From Deltaproteobacteria bacterium (lineage in GTDB: Bacteria > Desulfobacterota > Binatia > UBA9968), in NCBI GenBank assembly GCA_016874755.1, contig VGTH01000005.1, forward strand, positions 1-51,546: 51,546 nucleotides of DNA, read 5' to 3'. The notes under the pieces are model-generated. The model saw only the letters and a program-made list of their open reading frames with translations. It had not been told where the DNA came from and ran no database searches. Position numbers and translations under genes: made by a program. Positions 18,409 to 27,243 of this stretch are shown piece after piece (the first letter of the stretch is position 1; each line of letters begins with the position of its first letter).

Positions 18409-19368
18409 ATGCTATCGGCAAGTGATCTTAAAGGCGTTTTGGGGATGATGCCGGCGTTTGCGACCCCGGACGCGACCGACATTCGGTCGACGCAGACCAT
18501 CGCCGTGGACAATCTCAAAGAGGGCGTCGACAAAATCATTAAAGACGGCGTCAACAACATCGCGACGACAGGCACCTACGGTGAGTGCTACAATCTTTTG
18601 TTCGATGAATTTAAAACCTTGGCTGTGGCCGCGGTCGACGCGGTCAAGAAGCGCGTGCCGCTTTTCATTGGCGTGACCAGCCCCAATCCGCGCGAAGTCA
18701 TTCAAAAGATGAACTTCGTCAAGGACACCGGAGCGGACGGCGTGTTACTCGGTGTGCCTTATTATGAGACTTTGCATCCACAGGACGCGGTCAAATTTTA
18801 TCACGACATCGCCGATCTGTTTCCGACGCTGAACATCCTCATTTACCACAACCCCGACAACCATAAATTTAGCATCCCGGTGGCGATCTTCCCGGAACTG
18901 GTCAAAAAGCCCAATATCATCGGCATGAAGGACAGCCATCGCACGACCCAAGCATTCATGAATCTGCAAAAGATCGTCAAGGGCAAAATCAGCGTGTTTG
19001 TTAACCAGACGCAGATCTATCCTTACTACGAGCTCGGCGCTGCCGGCTGCTGGTCCACCGAAGTTTGGATGGGGCCATGGCCGATTCTTTATCTCTTGGA
19101 ACAGGCACGTAAGGGTGACGTCCAAAAGATGATCGAAGTAATCGGTGACTTGGGGGGTATCGGCTCAGGCAAACCCGTGCCGGGCGCTGGTAACAAGCGG
19201 CCGCAGGAATTCGGCGATTATTGCAAGGTCGGCCCGACCCGCGTACCCTTTGTCACCTTCCCGGAAACCGAGCTCGCAAAAGCAAAAGCGCGCGCGGCGC
19301 ACTGGAAGGAACTCAACGCGAAATATCGTCCGCTCGTCGAAGCGCTGCGCTCGAAATCGGCAGCGTAA
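18409..19368 (+). CDS. DapA/N-acetylneuraminate lyase superfamily protein (hydratase-aldolase-like)
   Basis: This 319-residue TIM-barrel class I aldolase keeps the superfamily catalytic residues: Lys174 in IIGMKDSH, which would form the Schiff base, Tyr146 in IYHNP, and the substrate-carboxylate loop TTGTYGE (53-59). In dihydrodipicolinate synthase the loop is usually GTTGE. The GT(Y/F)GE form and the WMGPW segment near residue 220 are closer to trans-o-hydroxybenzylidenepyruvate hydratase-aldolases. A pyruvate-dependent aldol or retro-aldol reaction on a non-lysine substrate is therefore more likely than lysine biosynthesis. AGGAGGT lies at ideal spacing before the ATG. It is monocistronic, with its own promoter and terminator, and divergent from the NRPS. 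Superfamily is certain; substrate is not. Confidence 0.85.
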   Translation: MLSASDLKGVLGMMPAFATPDATDIRSTQTIAVDNLKEGVDKIIKDGVNNIATTGTYGECYNLLFDEFKTLAVAAVDAVKKRVPLFIGVTSPNPREVIQKMNFVKDTGADGVLLGVPYYETLHPQDAVKFYHDIADLFPTLNILIYHNPDNHKFSIPVAIFPELVKKPNIIGMKDSHRTTQAFMNLQKIVKGKISVFVNQTQIYPYYELGAAGCWSTEVWMGPWPILYLLEQARKGDVQKMIEVIGDLGGIGSGKPVPGAGNKRPQEFGDYCKVGPTRVPFVTFPETELAKAKARAAHWKELNAKYRPLVEALRSKSAA

Positions 19369-19380
19369 AGAAACATACCT

Positions 19381-20298
19381 CTAGCAAAAAACCCCCGAGA
19401 GACCGGGGGTTTTTTTTGGCCCTAGGTGCTCGCTCACTACTGCGGCAGCGCAGTTTCTTCCACCTGATACATCTCGAGAGAATCCTGTCTCGAGCCGCGC
19501 GTGCGGCGCCCGAGCGCAAGTCATGGCATTGATGGATGTGACGATCGGCTGCGCATACTTTTTGCGCTCATCCTGCAGTCGCTCTTGCAGTTGTTTGAGT
19601 AGCACTCCGGCAGCCGTCGTGTCAATGCTCGGCAGCAACGCGGCAAACGTCGTCCCGCCAACCCGCCCGATCAGGTCCGGTCGCGGTAAGTGACTTCCCA
19701 ATAGTTCAGCGATCACACATAATAGATGATCGCCTGCGACGTAGCCGAAGCGGTTGTTGATCCAATCGATGCCATCGCAATCGAGGTAAACCAACGTGAG
19801 CGGCTCATCGCCGTGGTGGTCTTTCATCTCGCGCGCCACCAAATCATCGAAGGCGCGGCGATTCGGCAAGCCGGTGAGCGGGTCCTTCGATGCCAACCCC
19901 ACGATTTCATCGAACTGGCTGCGCAGCTGAGCCAGCACCACCCCTTCCATGACAAGCAAAGTCGCTCGCGCAAGAAAGCGCCAACCGAGCAGGGCAGGAT
20001 CGCTCGTCGTGCCGGCTGCAAGCTCTTCGACAGTCAACCAAAGTGCCGCGCACAAGATTGCCAACGACACCGAGGCACGCCGGCCAACATACCAGGCGAC
20101 TAGCGCCACCGGCACAACGTAAAAAAAACCGGCCTGCAACGCCGACCCCACATGGAGATTGAACCCGGTGACAAGAATAGCCAGAGTCACCGCGAGAATC
20201 ACGACTTGAAACTGGGATTGGGAATCTAGGATTCGGATGAGCGGTCGCAGGTTCATAGAATCGACACAGCCCTGAGATGAGAAGCCGATGAGCGACAA
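19381..20298 (-). CDS. Membrane GGDEF-domain protein with degenerate active site and altered C-terminus
   Basis: The N-terminus has about four to five membrane helices (residues 30-125). A diguanylate cyclase-like domain starts at KDPLTGLPNRRAFD (138-151). The metal-binding Asp in YLDCDGIDWIN is kept, but the signature GG(D/E)EF reads GGTTF (214-218), so cyclase activity is unlikely. After residue about 260 the conserved end of the fold (the D-x-A-(L/M)-Y-x-A-K helix) is missing. The frame continues through unrelated sequence and across the terminator at 19386-19417. A different frame encodes D-S-L-E-M-Y-Q-V-E-E-T, which looks like a remnant of that helix, so an indel near 19500 is possible. 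Met15 (20256) is an alternative start. It is either a decayed gene or a sensor with no enzyme activity. Confidence 0.8.
   Translation of the reverse strand: MSLIGFSSQGCVDSMNLRPLIRILDSQSQFQVVILAVTLAILVTGFNLHVGSALQAGFFYVVPVALVAWYVGRRASVSLAILCAALWLTVEELAAGTTSDPALLGWRFLARATLLVMEGVVLAQLRSQFDEIVGLASKDPLTGLPNRRAFDDLVAREMKDHHGDEPLTLVYLDCDGIDWINNRFGYVAGDHLLCVIAELLGSHLPRPDLIGRVGGTTFAALLPSIDTTAAGVLLKQLQERLQDERKKYAQPIVTSINAMTCARAPHARLETGFSRDVSGGRNCAAAVVSEHLGPKKTPGLSGVFC
19386..19417. terminator. Bidirectional intrinsic terminator
   Basis: A6-C5-G pairs with C-G5-T6 around a short loop, followed by a T8 run on the plus strand and preceded by an A6 run that serves the minus strand. It ends the lyase transcript and lies inside the 3' end of the opposing GGDEF frame. 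Confidence 0.9.
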
Positions 20299-20340
20299 AT
20301 TTTTGTCGGTACGACTTGCATCTGACCCGGCACGCTTTTC

Positions 20341-20496
20341 CTAGCGGATCACGAGAAAGATGATCAGACCGCCGATGGTTCCCGTGGCGCAGGCCAAAAC
20401 GAATTTGGCGGCGATCAAGTAGTGGTACGATTCGCGAACTCTCGGGGGCGGATTGTCAGGCTTTAGGATTTTTTTGTAGCGCGGCTTGTGCTCCAT
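20341..20496 (-). CDS. Small basic single-pass membrane protein, 51 residues
   Basis: The frame starts at ATG 20496 and ends with TAG at 20341, encoding 51 residues. The N-terminus is basic and proline-rich (MEHKPRYKKILKP, then DNPPPRVRES). A single strong hydrophobic helix (about residues 28-50, ending LIIFLVIR) follows, with GTIGG in its middle. The layout (basic N-terminus, one TM at the end) is that of small tail-anchored or type II membrane proteins. It is 42 bp upstream of the GGDEF gene on the same strand, so the two may be co-transcribed. No Shine-Dalgarno is evident. It overlaps the upstream part of the opposing GT2 reading frame, which supports a later start for that gene. No family recognised. 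Confidence 0.5.
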   Translation of the reverse strand: MEHKPRYKKILKPDNPPPRVRESYHYLIAAKFVLACATGTIGGLIIFLVIR

Positions 20497-20617
20497 GCAC
20501 ATCGAAAAAGCAGAAATTGTGCCACCCGTTCTCAGCCAGCAGATCGTTCTGATCCGGTGTACCCGGCAGCACCTTTTAACGCCTCAGTGGCACCCAAATT
20601 GTATTACTGCCAAGGCA

Positions 20618-21673
20618 ATGAATGAGGCCGCCGGAACTAGTGATGACTTCATCATTCTGATCCCCATCTACAACGACTGGCACGCGGTTCGTTTGCTGCT
20701 GCCGGCTCTAGACGAAGAGTTGACTGCAAACGGCATGTCCGCGGACATCCTTATCGTCGACGATGGTTCTACGGCGGCGCAACAAGGTTCACTAACGCCG
20801 TTAGTCGAGTTTGAGGCCATCAGAGCGATCGACATTTTGTCACTGCGTCGGAACCTCGGTCATCAACGTGCGATCGCCGTTGGCCTTTCGTTCATTGAAA
20901 GCAACCGGCGCGGCCGCTCAGTGCTCGTAATGGATGGCGATGGTGAAGACGACCCTGCGGACGTTCCCCGCTTGATTCGCGAGTGCGTTGCCAAAAATAT
21001 GACGCGCATCATATTCGCGGCACGTATCAGACGCTCAGAAAATTGGCTGTTCAAAGTCTGCTATCACTCGTACCGCTTGCTTCACTACCTTCTGACCGGA
21101 GTCAGCGTTCGGGTTGGCAACTTTAGCGCCATTCCTGCCTCGATACTGCGGCGTTTGGTCGCCGTGTCGGAACTCTGGAACCACTACGCAGCAGCCGTGT
21201 ACAAAGCGCGTTTGCCTTCGGACGGGATTCCAACTTCTCGTGGCCAGCGCTTAAATGGCCAACCTCATATGAGCTTGGTTGCGTTGGTCGTGCATGGATT
21301 GAGCGCGATGGCGGTGTTTGGCGATCGTATCGGCGTTCGTCTCTTGATCGTTTTGGGCGCCGCCATGAGCTGTTTAGCCGCGGTGATTTTTATCGTTTTC
21401 GGCGTGAGAGCATTTACCACATTGGCGATTCCGGGCTGGGCAACGTATGTCACCGGGCTTTTGATCGTCATGCTAATGCAAATGCTTCTAGTAGTATTGG
21501 TCTTCGCGTTTGTCATTCTTGCCGCACGCGATAACGCCAGCATCGTGCCCAGTCGAGACTACGTCCATTTTGTGGACAGCATTGAGCGTGTCTATGAACC
21601 AATCCACGAGTCGGTACATTGGCGAAGAGCTGGATCTTTTCGCGCTGGCGACGCACTGGAAATGCTACGTTAA
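20618..21673 (+). CDS. GT2 family glycosyltransferase with C-terminal membrane helices
   Basis: The catalytic GT-A domain starts at DDFIILIPIYND and has the nucleotide-sugar binding VDDGS and the metal-binding D-G-D-G-E-D of the dolichyl-phosphate mannosyltransferase/ArnC-like branch of GT2. Two long hydrophobic helices (about residues 225-265 and 275-310 from this start) anchor it in the membrane. Such enzymes load a sugar on polyprenyl phosphate for use by membrane GT-C enzymes, and one lies two genes downstream. The ATG at 20618 is chosen because homology begins there. The open frame runs back to 20486, but that part has no family signature and overlaps the small protein on the other strand. 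Confidence 0.88.
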   Translation: MNEAAGTSDDFIILIPIYNDWHAVRLLLPALDEELTANGMSADILIVDDGSTAAQQGSLTPLVEFEAIRAIDILSLRRNLGHQRAIAVGLSFIESNRRGRSVLVMDGDGEDDPADVPRLIRECVAKNMTRIIFAARIRRSENWLFKVCYHSYRLLHYLLTGVSVRVGNFSAIPASILRRLVAVSELWNHYAAAVYKARLPSDGIPTSRGQRLNGQPHMSLVALVVHGLSAMAVFGDRIGVRLLIVLGAAMSCLAAVIFIVFGVRAFTTLAIPGWATYVTGLLIVMLMQMLLVVLVFAFVILAARDNASIVPSRDYVHFVDSIERVYEPIHESVHWRRAGSFRAGDALEMLR

Positions 21674-22310
21674 GGAACAGATCGGCGACTATCTGATCGG
21701 CGATGTGCTTGAGGTTGGCGCCGGTATCGGTGGCACAACGGCGGCTTTGCACGACGGTTCGGCACGCCGCTGGGTGTGCTTGGAGCCTGATCCGGAACAA
21801 GCGCGGCGACTGCGGCAAATGGCTTTCGGCCTCTCGTCACCCGCCTCCCCGCTTGTCGTTGCAGGTTCATTGACATCACTGGCCGAGCGGCCCTGTTTCG
21901 ATTGTATTCTGTACATCGATGTCCTGGAGCATATTTCCAGAGATGTCGACGAGCTGGCATCAGCCGCAAAAAGGCTGCGAAGAAATGGCCATCTTGTGGT
22001 GCTTTCTCCCGCACATCAGTGGCTCTTTAGTGAATTCGATCGCAGCATCGGCCATATCCGCCGATACGATAAGGACAGCATGCGGCGCGTTGGGCCGCTC
22101 GGCTGCAGTGAAAAGAAAGTAGCGTACCTCGACGCTTTGGGTCTCTTTCTCTCGCTCGGAAACACCCTGGCTCTTAAACAGAGAACACCGTCTCACTGGC
22201 AAATCCGCGTTTGGGATCGAATATGCATTCCGATCTCACGCTGGGTCGATCCGATCTTGCTAGGACATTTCGGCAAATCGATCCTCGGGGTGTGGCAAAA
22301 GCTCGACTAG
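21594..22310 (+). CDS. SAM-dependent class I methyltransferase
   Basis: The product is about 238 residues. Motif I is VLEVGAGIGGTT, motif II is CLEPDPEQ, and motif IV/post-I is ILYIDVLEHI, followed by RRNGHLVVLSPAH; this set is typical of Methyltransf_11/23 proteins. The ATG at 21594 overlaps the end of the GT2 gene by 80 bp in another frame, so translation is probably coupled. Its place between two glycosyltransferases suggests it methylates a sugar or lipid-linked glycan. That is an inference from context; the substrate cannot be read from the sequence. Confidence 0.85.
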   Translation: MNQSTSRYIGEELDLFALATHWKCYVKEQIGDYLIGDVLEVGAGIGGTTAALHDGSARRWVCLEPDPEQARRLRQMAFGLSSPASPLVVAGSLTSLAERPCFDCILYIDVLEHISRDVDELASAAKRLRRNGHLVVLSPAHQWLFSEFDRSIGHIRRYDKDSMRRVGPLGCSEKKVAYLDALGLFLSLGNTLALKQRTPSHWQIRVWDRICIPISRWVDPILLGHFGKSILGVWQKLD

Positions 22311-22344
22311 GATCTAGCGACACGCACGCTGACACAAGAAAAAG

Positions 22345-23967
22345 ATGCCCATGGAAGAACAGTCCAGCCCAAGCAGTATTAAACGATGGTGTCTTGCGCT
22401 TGCATTATTCATAGCGACCCTGCTCATCGTCGGCGCAACGCTGCGCGACTACGGTGTTAGCTGGGACGAGCCACCCTACTATCATGCGTCTGATCTGCAC
22501 GCGCAGTGGTTGGCACAACTGCCAGGCAATCTTCTGGCCGGGAAACTCAAGGAATCCATCGACGACAAAAATGTCGTGGCCGCTTGGCATTGGAATCCGT
22601 ACCATGTGCCACATCCGCCCTTTTCACGCATCGTGTCTGGTTTGCTGAAGCACTGGTTGCACCCGACCCTGGATAAAGTCACTGCCTACCGGCTCGCTCC
22701 CGCTTTGTTTTTTGCGGTTCTTGTTACCGTGATGTTTCTTTGGATGAGCGCTGTTTTTGATGTAAGCACCGGGTTGTTTTCCGCGCTAGCGCTTATTCTT
22801 GTGCCGAACCTCTTTGGCTATGCGCACCTCGCGGTCACCGACATGCCGCTCGCTATGCTTTGGTTCCTAGTAGCTCTTTGCTTTTACAAGGGCTTGGGAG
22901 ATTGGCGCTGGAGCGTGTGTTTCGGTGTCGCTTGGGGTTTGGCGCTGGCTACCAAGTTCCCGGCCTTGCTCATCCCGGTTCCGCTAATTCTTTGGACCCA
23001 TGTTTTTCATCGTCACAGATATTCCAACAACGTGTTCTGCATGCTCTTTATCGCGCCGATCGTCATGATCGCTGTTCAACCCTATCTATGGCATCAGACC
23101 GGCGTGAGACTTGTGGAGTTTCTTTATGAAGGTTTCAGTCGGGGCTACCGTCCGGAAACCAGTTTTACGGTCTTCTACGATGGACAGTATTTTCTGAGCC
23201 ATCAGCTACCGCGCTATTATCCTTTCTTGGTCGTCGCTATCACCACACCGCTGCCCCATCTTCTGCTTGCCGCGATCGCCCCTATACGCTTGCCCGGCCA
23301 TAGAGAACAGCGCAACGCGGTTGGTTTTTTTGCACTGAACGCTCTTTTTGTTTTGAGCTTAGGCTTAATGCCGGGCGCGGTGTTGCACGACGGCGTACGC
23401 CAGTTGCTTTCTGCCCTTCCGTTTCTCGTTGCTCTTTCCGGTGTTGGGTTTTTTGTTTCGGTGCAACAGGTGTCGAGCGTTTGCAAGCGGCTGAAACTCG
23501 AAACGCGCATGCGGGTCACCAGACCTTCGGTTGCAGGTATTCTTTTGGCCGTTCTTTGTTTGAGTCCCGGGCTCGATGTGCTTTTGACCCACCCGTACCA
23601 GCTTAGTTATTACAACAGTTTGGTGGGGGGAGTTCGGGGTGCGTATCGACGAGGCTTGGAAATGAGCTACTTTATGGAGGCGATTAACGAAGATTTCCTC
23701 CGCCAGATGAACGAAACACTCCCCAAGAATGCGGTCGTTTATGGATCGTTCGCCACTTTCATGTTCGAGTATTACCAGAGAGAGCAGATTCTGAGAGACG
23801 ATCTACGCTTCGTCGAGAAAGGGCCGTTCGATTTCATGGCGCTCCTTAACCGCCGCAGCCAACTCCAACCGAAGGAGCTCGTAATGATGAATGGTTCGAG
23901 CCAACCGATTTTTTGGGCTGGCGTCGGCCCCGTGCCGCTGGTGAGTGTATTCGACGCGCGGAAATAA
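22345..23967 (+). CDS. GT-C membrane glycosyltransferase (ArnT/PMT, GT39/GT83-like)
   Basis: This 540-residue protein has about ten to twelve predicted membrane helices. An early luminal loop holds the acidic motif DYGVSWDE, the catalytic Asp-Glu signature of PMT_2/ArnT-like enzymes that use polyprenyl-phosphate sugars. The helix group through LALILVPNLFGYAHLAVTDMP matches the second acidic loop of the family. A soluble periplasmic domain follows the last helix. It fits as the acceptor-side partner of the upstream polyprenyl-phosphate GT2. The start is ATG 22345 or, two codons on, 22351. It converges on the YfhO-like gene with only 23 bp between stops. Confidence 0.85.
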   Translation: MPMEEQSSPSSIKRWCLALALFIATLLIVGATLRDYGVSWDEPPYYHASDLHAQWLAQLPGNLLAGKLKESIDDKNVVAAWHWNPYHVPHPPFSRIVSGLLKHWLHPTLDKVTAYRLAPALFFAVLVTVMFLWMSAVFDVSTGLFSALALILVPNLFGYAHLAVTDMPLAMLWFLVALCFYKGLGDWRWSVCFGVAWGLALATKFPALLIPVPLILWTHVFHRHRYSNNVFCMLFIAPIVMIAVQPYLWHQTGVRLVEFLYEGFSRGYRPETSFTVFYDGQYFLSHQLPRYYPFLVVAITTPLPHLLLAAIAPIRLPGHREQRNAVGFFALNALFVLSLGLMPGAVLHDGVRQLLSALPFLVALSGVGFFVSVQQVSSVCKRLKLETRMRVTRPSVAGILLAVLCLSPGLDVLLTHPYQLSYYNSLVGGVRGAYRRGLEMSYFMEAINEDFLRQMNETLPKNAVVYGSFATFMFEYYQREQILRDDLRFVEKGPFDFMALLNRRSQLQPKELVMMNGSSQPIFWAGVGPVPLVSVFDARK

Positions 23968-23990
23968 AGCGTGGTTTGATTGCGACAGTA

Positions 23991-26405
23991 TCACGCGGCC
24001 AGTGGATGTAGACGCGACCGGGCGCGAAGCGACTGAATTTGCCTGCGGGTTCGCAGCAATAAGATCAGCGTTACAACAACCAGCAACAACGTCGTTGAAA
24101 GCGATATCCACAAGCCGATTTTGAATGGCGTTGGTTCGTAGCGGAACATGACGTCATGTTCGCCGGGTTCGACAGCAACACCGCGGAAGAAGTAATTCAC
24201 TCTCAGGACGTTGGTCTCCTTCCCGTCGACATAGGCCCGCCAGCCGGGGAAATATGAATCTGCCATGACCAGGACCCCTCGGTTATTGGAAGTTACCTTT
24301 AGAGTGACCGATCGCTGGCCGTACTCTGTGATGGTCGTACTAGCCAAAAAATCTTTTCTTGGCTGGTTAATTACTGGGCTATCGACAAAGACTTCCGTCG
24401 CGGGGTTGAATCGCTGGCTAGACAGTTCCGTTAGCATTTCGCGGGGGTGAATCTCTTTGTGTGTTTTTTGAACCACGTACGCGCGGGGCACGAAGCAATC
24501 CACTTGATACAGCCAAGAGGGGATCTCGGGAAAGTGTCGTGAGAGAGTGAGCCCCTTGAGTTCGAGGCGGTGAAAACTCATTACGTGGCGGATGTTGAGG
24601 GCGCCCATCAAGGTCGCTCTTTTGTCGAAATCAAGACGGTTGATGAAAAACAGAAACTCGCTATAGGTCATCTTCGCCATCGCATTGATGTCTTGCATGT
24701 GATCAAATCCGTGCATTGCACCCGTGTTGGGCAATAAGTTCTTGGCGATCCGAGTTGAAATCTCGCTGTACGTAGTGGGTTTTGGCGTATGGACAACGTA
24801 GGAACTTGGATGAGTATTGGTATTTTGGGGGTAGTAAAAGAGCCGAGTGGGGGGATTGTCAGGACTGCTGAGCACTTTTGGAGAGTTGACGATAGGCTGT
24901 GGGTCGACAAGGTACTGTAAATCTCTGTGCGCTGAATAAAGATCGAGAAACACGAAAGCTACCAATAGCGACCTAAATAGCGCCGGACGCAGGTAGCCAG
25001 CCTTTCCAAAAACGAAAAGTACCAGCAGGATCGACAGAAGTCCTAGCTGACGTTCGACACTTACCATTGCCGACGCGGTAAACTCCAAAGTGGTGCCAAC
25101 CTGCGTCGAGACTATGTTTTGTTGAGCAACGAAGTTCCACAAAGCTGACGGAGTCAGGCGCAGCAGCCCATACACGACGGCGATTACGGCCCATAGAGAG
25201 CCTAAGATGATCAGCCCTCTACGGGCGGCAACCCTATCGGTTTGCTTGAAAAGAGTTATGCCGCGCAGAACTGCGATGAGAAAAAATACCTGTGTCAGAA
25301 AGAAAAACTTCTCAGGATAGCGAAAGGATCCCAGTCCACCGATGTGCTCATATAACAATCGGTACACAGGTGTGTAACTACCAAACGCGAGAACCAGTGT
25401 GCTCGCCAGAAGCAGGCAAATAATGAGTTTTTCTTTCACCCTGGCGTAGCAAAGCCAAAGGCTAGTCCCGGCAAGGGCGATAGCACCGAAGTAATAGCTG
25501 ATGAAAAACGGCGTTTCCAAGCTGAAGAACATACGGAGTGAGTTACTTAGATCCAAATCAACCCGTTTATCGAGGACGAACAGATTGAGCAATCTCCACG
25601 GATTCAGCGACCACATAGTGGCTTCGACAAACGGAATTGATAGTTGCCGTCTGGATAACTTACCAAGCTCCCACATCGGTAGCAGTTGTACCATCGTGAG
25701 TAACAGCACCAACAGGTTCGCGGCGAGCAAACACACACTGGGTTTCAGCAATTTTTTGAGGCCGTGCGCCGGATCGCGATAAATCCCTTGCAACCAAAGC
25801 AATGCCGCACTCATGGCGAAGATTTCCGGTGAACCGGCGAGGAGCTGGCACAGCAACGCCAGAACGAATAGAACGAATTGGCTCCAGCAAGTGCGCTCAA
25901 GGCAGCGGTCCCAGAGGATTGCAATCCACGGCAGCCAGACCGCGCTCTGGAAGTGGTTGAGCAAATTGGTCAAGGAGACCATTGTACCGCCGAGCGTGAA
26001 GAGAAACGCGCCGATGAGAGCCTGTTCGACCGGAAGAGCCCAGCGCCGCAAGAGCAGATAGCACCCCGACGCTGCGATCATGTAATGCAGCAGAAACACC
26101 ACCCGCACGGCGTCAAACAAAGGCAGTACACAAAAGAATAGATGAGGCGGGTAAAAGACACCCATCTGAATGTCGGCAAGCAACGGAAAGCCCATTCCCA
26201 TGTGCCGGTTCCAAAGGGGGATTTCGCCGGCGGTACATGCCTCGCCCAAGCTATGGCGCAATGGGTAGAAATAATAGTGCAGATCACGAAAGAACGGGAC
26301 TTTGGAGTCCCATACCATTTCGCCGCCGAAGAATAGCACGCCCAATATGAGGACTGTGAGGGCAGTGAGATCTGAGGAAAAGACTCTAAAAAATCGTTTG
26401 GCCAT
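23991..26405 (-). CDS. YfhO-family multipass membrane protein
   Basis: This 804-residue protein has an N-terminal helix, then an extracytoplasmic loop with FRDLHYYFYPLR and PLWNRHMGMGFPLLAD, the YfhO signature. Eleven or so further helices follow, then a periplasmic beta-rich region and a last anchoring helix (about 765-785). The pre-C-terminal motif DSYFPGWRAYVDG followed by FRGVAVEPGEHDV is the most conserved YfhO stretch. YfhO proteins are GT-C-like and are linked to glycosylation of wall or lipid-linked polymers in Firmicutes; the role here is unproved. Together with the genes at 20618-23967 it points to envelope glycan modification. A strong terminator separates it from pilA. Confidence 0.88.
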   Translation of the reverse strand: MAKRFFRVFSSDLTALTVLILGVLFFGGEMVWDSKVPFFRDLHYYFYPLRHSLGEACTAGEIPLWNRHMGMGFPLLADIQMGVFYPPHLFFCVLPLFDAVRVVFLLHYMIAASGCYLLLRRWALPVEQALIGAFLFTLGGTMVSLTNLLNHFQSAVWLPWIAILWDRCLERTCWSQFVLFVLALLCQLLAGSPEIFAMSAALLWLQGIYRDPAHGLKKLLKPSVCLLAANLLVLLLTMVQLLPMWELGKLSRRQLSIPFVEATMWSLNPWRLLNLFVLDKRVDLDLSNSLRMFFSLETPFFISYYFGAIALAGTSLWLCYARVKEKLIICLLLASTLVLAFGSYTPVYRLLYEHIGGLGSFRYPEKFFFLTQVFFLIAVLRGITLFKQTDRVAARRGLIILGSLWAVIAVVYGLLRLTPSALWNFVAQQNIVSTQVGTTLEFTASAMVSVERQLGLLSILLVLFVFGKAGYLRPALFRSLLVAFVFLDLYSAHRDLQYLVDPQPIVNSPKVLSSPDNPPTRLFYYPQNTNTHPSSYVVHTPKPTTYSEISTRIAKNLLPNTGAMHGFDHMQDINAMAKMTYSEFLFFINRLDFDKRATLMGALNIRHVMSFHRLELKGLTLSRHFPEIPSWLYQVDCFVPRAYVVQKTHKEIHPREMLTELSSQRFNPATEVFVDSPVINQPRKDFLASTTITEYGQRSVTLKVTSNNRGVLVMADSYFPGWRAYVDGKETNVLRVNYFFRGVAVEPGEHDVMFRYEPTPFKIGLWISLSTTLLLVVVTLILLLRTRRQIQSLRARSRLHPLAA

Positions 26406-26453
26406 CGTGGCTTAAGGGGCTGAAGCTTCCTCCATGAAGCTTAGAAAGAACGA

Positions 26454-26486
26454 CGAGGGAAGGGGTGAGCACCCCTTCCCTCGTTT
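26454..26486 (-). terminator. Intrinsic terminator after the pilin gene
   Basis: A nearly perfect hairpin has arms CGAGGGAAGGGGTG (26454-26467) and CACCCCTTCCCTCG (26470-26483). It is flanked by TTT on the right and an A-rich tract (AAAGAA) on the left, giving a short U-run for leftward transcription. It lies 30 bp beyond the pilin stop codon. Confidence 0.85.
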
Positions 26487-26512
26487 GAGTTAGGACGATA
26501 TCGAGCTGAGAG

Positions 26513-26899
26513 TTACGGACACGCGGTTCCGGTTGTTTGACCGTTGACGCTTTGGAAGCTCCAGGTACTCGAGCCGCAATTGCTGTGGGACGCGGTGATT
26601 ACGAACGTGCCGGTACCAACCGCCGCTGTGATTGCCGAGATGTCAGGACTCTTGTTATAGCCAGAGTTGCTCCATGATGCGAGGCTGCCTGGCTTATATG
26701 TTTGGTTTGCTGCGAAGTAGGCTTCTTGCGCGGTCGCCGCGTTTCTCAAGTCAGCTTTGAGCGTTGCCTCATAGCCGCGTTTCCGATAAGCCGCGAATTG
26801 CGGGATCGCGATCGCCGCCAAGATACCGATGATCGCCACGACGACCAATAGTTCGATAAGCGTAAAGCCTTCTTCGTTACGGAGTCTCAATCTGTCCAT
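26513..26899 (-). CDS. pilA: Type IV major pilin-like protein
   Basis: From ATG 26899 the prepilin has 128 residues. A short basic leader (MDRLRLRNEEG) ends in Gly(-1), followed by the cleaved N-terminus FTLIE with Phe+1 and Glu+5, the rules for prepilin peptidase and N-methylation. The hydrophobic assembly helix LLVVVAIIGILAAIAIPQ follows. Two Cys near the C-terminus (SNCG and TACP) form the usual D-region disulfide. The mature protein is about 117 residues, within the short pilin range seen in deltaproteobacteria. AGGGAG stands about 10 bases before this ATG. An open frame continues upstream to 26956, but a leader that long is unlikely. It is last in the pilBC-regulator-pilA group and has its own sigma-54 promoter. 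Confidence 0.93.
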   Translation of the reverse strand: MDRLRLRNEEGFTLIELLVVVAIIGILAAIAIPQFAAYRKRGYEATLKADLRNAATAQEAYFAANQTYKPGSLASWSNSGYNKSPDISAITAAVGTGTFVITASHSNCGSSTWSFQSVNGQTTGTACP

Positions 26900-27080
26900 T
26901 TTGAATAAACTCCCTTCTTCTTTCTGTCTATTTTTTGACCTTGTATTGTTAATCATTTGGCTGCCCTCATCCGCAGCGTTTTTGCCTGGTTTAGTTTCAC
27001 CTGTTCCGGTCTTCTATCCTTGGTGCTTTCACCTCCTTTACGACGCTATTGGAACCAGTGACTTGCTGACCGGTTTCAAA

Positions 27081-27096
27081 AGCAAAGCTGGGGCCA
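27081..27096 (-). promoter_or_regulatory. Sigma-54 (-24/-12) promoter of pilA
   Basis: On the minus strand the site reads TGGCCCCAGCTTTGCT. Against the consensus TGGCACRN4TTGCW it has GG and GC at exact spacing and a full TTGCT. Transcription would start near 27070, leaving a leader of about 170 nt before the pilin ATG. The gene just upstream encodes a sigma-54 activator, the known arrangement for PilR control of pilA. Confidence 0.8.
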
Positions 27097-27243
27097 TTTG
27101 TGTCGGCACCGCTTAAGTAGCCGAGCTTCGGGCTCAAGCTGAAACGTGCACCGACGCTGACCCAAAGAGTCCTTTCATTTCCGTTCGATGCGCTCAGGCG
27201 CTTAAGAGCGTTCTTTCGTCAGTGACAACTTTCTGCATTTCGC

